NCBI RefSeq assembly: GCF_003347205.1
Contig: NZ_QQBJ01000004.1
Span: 186,001 to 250,000 of the forward strand
DNA: 64,000 bases
Reading direction: 5' to 3'
Origin: Mycolicibacterium moriokaense
Lineage (GTDB): Bacteria; Actinomycetota; Actinomycetes; Mycobacteriales; Mycobacteriaceae
The translations under genes and the position numbers were made by a program. Positions 60,085 through 64,000 of the stretch are shown here, one piece after another (the first letter of the stretch is position 1; each line of letters starts with the position of its first letter). The notes under the pieces were generated by a model. That model did no database searches and had not been told where the DNA came from. It worked only from the letters and a program-made list of their open reading frames with translations.

Positions 60085-60822
60085 TCAGATGTGAACGCCG
60101 AGCTTGTCCAGCAACTCGGCGCGATAGCGCTCGACGTCGGCGACCGCCTTTCCCGCCTCCGCGCGGGGTTCGTCGATGGTCAGCGTGTGGACCACCCGCC
60201 CCTCGTCCAGGACGAGCACCCGGTCGGCGAGCGCAATGGCCTCGTCGACGTCGTGGGTCACCAGGAGCACACCGAATCCGTGCTCGCGCCACAGATCCAG
60301 CAGCAGGCCGCGCATCGTCAACCGGGTCAACGCGTCCAGCGCCCCGAATGGCTCGTCCAGAAGCAGCAGTTCCGGCTCGGCGACCAGCGCGCGGGCAAGC
60401 GAAACCCGTTGCGCCTGGCCGCCTGACAGTGTCGACGGCCACGACTGCGCGCGGTCGGAGAGACCGACGTCAGCCAAGGCCTCCTCGGCCCGCGCTCGGG
60501 CCTGTGCCCGGTCGACCTTGATCCGGTTGAGCCCGTACATCACGTTCACGAGGACGTCTCGCCACGGGAACAGCCGCGGTTCCTGAAACGCCAGCGACGG
60601 CGATCCGGCGACCGCACGGTCCCCCGTGTGGTCGTCCGACAGGCCGGCGAGAACTCGGAGCACCGTCGATTTCCCGGACCCGCTGCGGCCGATCAGCGCG
60701 ACGATCTCGCCGCGGTCGACGGCGAGTGAGACGTCGGTGAGCACGCGGCGCCGGCCGTACCACTTGTTCACGGAACGCAACTCACCTGCACGTCGGGTCT
60801 GGCGGTCGGTCAGGACGGTCAT
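60085..60822 (-). CDS. ssuB: Sulfonate ABC transporter ATP-binding protein
   Basis: ATPase of 245 residues: Walker A ALIGRSGSGKSTVLRVLAG, signature LSGGQAQRVSLARALVAEPE, Walker B LLLDEPFGALDALTR and switch LLVTHDVDEAIALADRV. It powers uptake with SsuC. ATG overlaps the SsuC stop (ATGA). Confidence 0.95.
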   Translation of the reverse strand: MTVLTDRQTRRAGELRSVNKWYGRRRVLTDVSLAVDRGEIVALIGRSGSGKSTVLRVLAGLSDDHTGDRAVAGSPSLAFQEPRLFPWRDVLVNVMYGLNRIKVDRAQARARAEEALADVGLSDRAQSWPSTLSGGQAQRVSLARALVAEPELLLLDEPFGALDALTRLTMRGLLLDLWREHGFGVLLVTHDVDEAIALADRVLVLDEGRVVHTLTIDEPRAEAGKAVADVERYRAELLDKLGVHI

Positions 60823-61619
60823 GCGCGATGCTCCATCGCTCGTCGTTCCAATACCCGGACCACGGCGTCGGTGCCGATTCCGAGCAGTGCATACACGATC
60901 AGGCCGAAGATGATGATGTCGATCCGCAGAAAGTCGCGTGCGTTGTTGATGAGGAAGCCAATCCCCTTGTCCGCGTTGATCTGTTCGGCGACGATCAATG
61001 TCAGCCAGGCGATCGCGAGCGACTGCCGCAAGCCGACCAGCACCTGGGGTGCGGCCCCGGGAACGATGATGATGCGCAACCGCTGCCAGAACGAGAAGCC
61101 CAGCACCGCAGCGGTTTCGAAGAGCTTCGGATCGACCTGTCGGATCGCCGAGAAGGTGTTGAGGTACAGCGGGAAGCTCACACCGAGCGCGACCAGGAGA
61201 ACCTTGGGCAGCTCACCGATACCGAACCAGAGGATGAACAGCGGGATGAGGCCCAGATGCGGCAGAGCGCGCACCATCTGCATCGGCGGGTCGACGGTCG
61301 CCTCGAACCACCGTGACAGGCCAACCGCAGTGCCCAGAGCCACGCCGAGAACACCGCCCAGCAGCAATCCCTCGACCACCCGGATGCCCGATACCCGCAG
61401 CGCGTCGACCAGTTGGCCGTTCTCGATCAGTCCGACGCCTGCCTGCAGGATCAGCGACGGTGCGGGCAGTACGTCCTGCGGGATCAGCCTCAGGGCGCTG
61501 CCCAGCTGCCAGAGCGCCAGCAGGACCAGCGGTGATGCCCATCGAATGAGGTGCCACCTGCGGGCGCTGCGCCGTACGGGGTTGGCCAGGTCTGTCGCCG
61601 GCTCAGTCAGTGTCGTCAC
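60819..61619 (-). CDS. ssuC: Sulfonate ABC transporter permease
   Basis: Permease of 266 residues with about six helices. The coupling loop is FETAAVLGFSFWQRLRIIIVPGAAPQVLVGLRQSLAIAW, the EAA motif of the SsuC/TauC group. It starts at GTG 61619 and opens the operon; the ATPase gene follows with a four-base overlap. Upstream (61620-61689) there is no obvious operator. Confidence 0.95.
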   Translation of the reverse strand: MTTLTEPATDLANPVRRSARRWHLIRWASPLVLLALWQLGSALRLIPQDVLPAPSLILQAGVGLIENGQLVDALRVSGIRVVEGLLLGGVLGVALGTAVGLSRWFEATVDPPMQMVRALPHLGLIPLFILWFGIGELPKVLLVALGVSFPLYLNTFSAIRQVDPKLFETAAVLGFSFWQRLRIIIVPGAAPQVLVGLRQSLAIAWLTLIVAEQINADKGIGFLINNARDFLRIDIIIFGLIVYALLGIGTDAVVRVLERRAMEHRA

Positions 61620-61689
61620 GATGACGCGACGCTATGCAGTCGGCGCGCGCCGGTGAAGGTTTGAACTCTGGGTGAGATAAACGAACTGA

Positions 61690-61738
61690 AACGGCCCTGC
61701 CGGCGCAGTGTCGAAACACTCACGCGGGCAGGGCCGTT
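61690..61738. terminator. Perfect 12-bp stem terminator after the 61.8-kb lipoprotein gene
   Basis: AACGGCCCTGCC (61690-61701) pairs with GGCAGGGCCGTT (61727-61738), with a nested AGTGT/ACACT stem around CGAA. It lies 25 bp past the stop of the minus-strand lipoprotein gene (61763) and 71 bp upstream of ssuC, so it insulates the operon. Confidence 0.85.
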
Positions 61739-61762
61739 GCCCTTCCGGTCAAGGTGACGTGG

Positions 61763-62473
61763 TCACAACCGGAAATTGCCGTTGACGAGAACCGGGGTCA
61801 CGGTCCGGCCGTTGATGGTCGAGCTGGCCGACTTGTTCGCCAGCAGCTGGATCTGCTGGGCCTGCTGCAGCTGGCGCTTGTTGCGCACGCTGTTGCGGAA
61901 CTGGAGTTCGTTGAGCTGCTGCAGTTCGGCCTGTTCGAAGTCGCGACCGCTGATGCCGCCGTTGAACTGCACGCCGGTTGCGCTGCCGTCGGGACGGACC
62001 ACCCAGGACGCTCGCACGCCGTCGAGTTCGGCGGTGTACATGCCCGCGGGCGCAGGCACCGCAGGCGCGCTGAATTTGAACGCGACACCGTTCATCGTCA
62101 GGTCGCCGACCACGTCGGTGCCGTTGAATTCGGCCTTCAGCGTGTCCTTGAACTTCGACGTGATGTCGATCTTGCCGTCGTTCTGGTTGCCGAAGAACCA
62201 CGCTTCGTCGTCGGTGCCGTTGCAGGCGTAGGCGGCGATCTCGGTGCCGTCGACGGCGATGCCGATCACCATCGGCTGACCGTCGGCCGACTTGGTGTCA
62301 GCGATGTACTTCGCCGACTGTGGGAACGGTGCCGCGGTAGCGGGGGCGGCAGAAGTGCCGGAGGCTTCAGATGACTCCGTCGCTTCTTTCGTCCCGCTCG
62401 AGCACGCGGACAGGGCGCCGAACGCCAGCAGCGCGACGACTGTCAGTAGCAGGATGCGGATGTGTTGTTTCAT
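61763..62473 (-). CDS. Hypothetical lipoprotein
   Basis: Exported lipoprotein of 236 residues. Lipobox FGALSAC (Cys near 24), then a Ser/Ala/Thr linker. The mature part has KYIADTKSADGQPMVIGIAVDGTEIAAYACNGTDDEAWFFGNQNDGKIDI, which looks like beta-strand repeats, and ends in a Gln/Leu-rich helical segment (LQQLNELQFRNSVRNKRQLQQAQQ). No family identified. A strong terminator follows. Confidence 0.8.
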   Translation of the reverse strand: MKQHIRILLLTVVALLAFGALSACSSGTKEATESSEASGTSAAPATAAPFPQSAKYIADTKSADGQPMVIGIAVDGTEIAAYACNGTDDEAWFFGNQNDGKIDITSKFKDTLKAEFNGTDVVGDLTMNGVAFKFSAPAVPAPAGMYTAELDGVRASWVVRPDGSATGVQFNGGISGRDFEQAELQQLNELQFRNSVRNKRQLQQAQQIQLLANKSASSTINGRTVTPVLVNGNFRL

Positions 62474-62559
62474 GTGACCAGCATGGACGGCTCACAGCTG
62501 ACACACATGAAGAATATGTGGAGATTGCGTGGAGATCCGGGGCCGCGCACGACCGACCG

Positions 62560-63753
62560 TCAGTCGGCCACGAAACCCTCGACCTCGTCGAGGAACACCT
62601 GCCACGCGGGCTCATCGGCGGTCAGCAGGTGATTGTTGCTGCGCAGGGCCACCAGCCGTGAGTCGGGTATCAGGGCAGCCAGTTCCTCGGCGACCCGCAA
62701 CGGCTGGCGATGATCGTCGCGCGAGTGCAGGATCAGCGTCGGGCACGACACCTGGCCCGCCTCGTCGCGGACGTCGATGCGCCCGAACTCCTCGAGGAAT
62801 CGCACGGCGTTCTCCGGCGACGTCGTGCGGCGCTGCAATTGGTCGAAGGCGGCCCAGTCCGCACGGGTGCCGTCGGGCAGGAACTGCGCGGCGAACACCT
62901 GCCGGAACGCCGGGTCGTCGCGGCCCCATCCCACCCGTGCGAGGTCGAGATCCAGTGCCGCAGCACGCTTTTCCTCGTCGCTCATCGCCCGGGTGCCGCG
63001 ACCGCGCGCGTATGCGCTGCAGAGCACCAGCTTGCTGACGCGCTCGGGGTGCCGGGCCGCGTACGCGACCGCGACGGCGCCGCCCTGGGACACGCCCATC
63101 AGCGGGAAGCGCTCCAGCCCGAGGGCTTCCACCACTGACTCCAGATCGCTGACCCAGTCGTCGAAGCTGAAATCTGTTGCACTCCAATCGGAGAGCCCGC
63201 ATCCGCGTTCGTCGTAGCGGATGAAGGTGTGCCGCCGAGCCAGATCGCGCACCCAGTGGCGCCACACCGGGCTCTCGATGTCGTAGCCGAGGTGGGTCAT
63301 CCAGTTGGCGGCACGCACCAACGGTGGACCCTCCCCCGCCACCGCGTAGGCGAGCCGGACACCGTCGGCGGCCCGGCAGAACGCGATGTGTTGTCGCGGC
63401 GGGGGGGCCTGCTCGGCAGGCTGCGGGGCATCGGCGCGGTCGGCGGCGTCGTCGCGCACGCTTCCGACGAACTGATAGCCGCGCCCGCGAACGGTGCGGA
63501 TGTAGCGCTGCGACTCGCCGTCGTCGCCCAGCGCCCGGCGGGCCGCCTTGATGCGGCTGGTCAGGGCCGCCTCGCCGACGAACCGGCCGCCCCACACCTC
63601 GTCGAACAACTCCTCCTTGGTGACGCAGCGCTCGCTGTTGCGGATGAGTTGGGTGAGCACGTCGAAGACCTGCGGCTCGACCCTTATCACTTCGTCACCG
63701 TGACGCAGTTCGTAGCGCTGGGTGTCGAGCACGTAACCATCGAAGCGCCACAC
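62560..63753 (-). CDS. Winged-helix DNA-binding domain fused to alpha/beta hydrolase
   Basis: Protein of 397 residues. Residues 1-100 are an OmpR/CadC-type winged helix (YVLDTQRYELRHGDEVIRVEPQVFDVL; ERCVTKEELFDEVWGGRFVGEAALTSRIKAARRAL; YIRTVRGRGYQFVG). After a Pro/Ala linker, residues 120-397 form an alpha/beta hydrolase with HFxxYDERGCGLSDW-like loop, GVSQGGAVAVAYAARHPE nucleophile, HSRDDHRQ acid and NNHLL histidine. GTG 63753 starts it. It may be a transcription factor whose effector domain binds or hydrolyses a small molecule. Confidence 0.9.
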   Translation of the reverse strand: MWRFDGYVLDTQRYELRHGDEVIRVEPQVFDVLTQLIRNSERCVTKEELFDEVWGGRFVGEAALTSRIKAARRALGDDGESQRYIRTVRGRGYQFVGSVRDDAADRADAPQPAEQAPPPRQHIAFCRAADGVRLAYAVAGEGPPLVRAANWMTHLGYDIESPVWRHWVRDLARRHTFIRYDERGCGLSDWSATDFSFDDWVSDLESVVEALGLERFPLMGVSQGGAVAVAYAARHPERVSKLVLCSAYARGRGTRAMSDEEKRAAALDLDLARVGWGRDDPAFRQVFAAQFLPDGTRADWAAFDQLQRRTTSPENAVRFLEEFGRIDVRDEAGQVSCPTLILHSRDDHRQPLRVAEELAALIPDSRLVALRSNNHLLTADEPAWQVFLDEVEGFVAD

Positions 63754-63765
63754 GTGGGCCTGCCT

Positions 63766-64000
63766 CTATCGCCAGCCGTCGGCCGCCTTGGCCGCGCGAA
63801 TCAGAGCGTCGCACAGTTCCCGTAACTCCGTGGGCTCCGCGCCCTCGTCGACCGCGAGCGCGACGTCCTCGGCGGCGCATCTCACCTGGTAGACGCGGTC
63901 GGACAGCTCGGAGGCCTCGTCGGCGGTCAACACCACCGAATCGGGGGCCAGCGCGGTCCCCTTGACCTGCGCGCGCTGCTCGTAGGCGCGCTGGCGGCAG
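63766..64000 (-). CDS. Hypothetical protein, 5' end cut by window
   Basis: Open frame entering from the right edge and ending at the stop 63766-63768. The 78 visible codons encode an acidic helical sequence (DSVVLTADEASELSDRVYQVRCAAEDVALAV; TELRELCDALIRAAKAADGWR). Codon use and helical periodicity support a real gene. It ends 12 bases before the winged-helix fusion gene, so they may be cotranscribed. I do not recognise it. Confidence 0.62.
   Translation of the reverse strand, partial: CRQRAYEQRAQVKGTALAPDSVVLTADEASELSDRVYQVRCAAEDVALAVDEGAEPTELRELCDALIRAAKAADGWR

Noticed and set aside
1-64000. CRISPR arrays, tRNA, rRNA, prophage or insertion sequences
   Set aside because: I looked for direct repeats with spacers, tRNA-like cloverleaf segments, and transposase or integrase proteins; none were evident. 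Short RNA genes could still be missed without a covariance search.

Overview
The window looks like a chromosomal segment of a rapidly growing mycobacterium (Mycolicibacterium type). The base composition is very GC-rich and starts are often GTG or TTG. Typical mycobacterial gene families recur: F420/LLM oxidoreductases, DDN-like nitroreductase, an Arr rifampin ADP-ribosyltransferase, a PknF-type kinase, DUF4333 and other lipoproteins, SCO6745 and DoxX proteins. I see no rRNA, tRNA, CRISPR array, transposase or phage genes. Species identity is inference only.

Left third (1-24 kb). An osmoprotectant (glycine betaine/choline type) ABC importer is cut by the left edge. It is followed by a MOSC protein, an LLM oxidoreductase, a very large HrpA helicase with a small downstream partner, a secreted Pro-rich protein, hypothetical genes, an FKBP lipoprotein, an alpha/beta hydrolase and arr. 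A membrane-protein/winged-helix pair sits behind twin 19-bp operators (12.88 kb). A TetR gene faces a DUF1772/NIPSNAP/DUF4267 operon across a 27-bp palindrome (14.3 kb). At 19.2-19.7 kb there is a decayed mazEF-like toxin-antitoxin module, followed by an AT-rich patch and about 500 bp of apparently non-coding DNA. An ammonium channel (amt) with Glu in place of the first pore histidine ends this part.

Middle (24-43 kb). A PknF-like membrane kinase with a discoidin-like extracellular domain, an APC-like permease, and a TetR/molybdopterin-oxidoreductase operon come first. Next are an NCS1 permease and a P1 peptidase, an MFS exporter, and a complete polyamine-type ABC importer (ATPase, Tat-lipoprotein binding protein, two permeases). 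The importer's ATPase appears to start at CTG. An EamA exporter, a SnoaL-like protein and a LysR regulator follow.

Right third (43-64 kb). A xylulokinase/metallo-hydrolase pair, a DoxX protein with an 11-residue repeat tail, an RDD protein and a gluconate module (gntK-gntP with a divergent FadR/GntR-type regulator) are followed by a three-gene operon of carboxylesterase, copper amine oxidase and an aminoglycoside-phosphotransferase-like fusion. A lipoprotein, a complete ssuCBAD sulfonate-sulfur operon, another lipoprotein with a strong terminator, a winged-helix/alpha-beta-hydrolase fusion and a partial hypothetical gene end the window.

The most notable items are the decayed mazEF module, the twin operator whose second copy contains a start codon, the esterase/amine-oxidase/APH-fusion operon, the 11-residue-repeat DoxX protein, the kinase-discoidin receptor and the CTG-started transporter ATPase. 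None amounts to a demonstrated new system; each is a testable lead.
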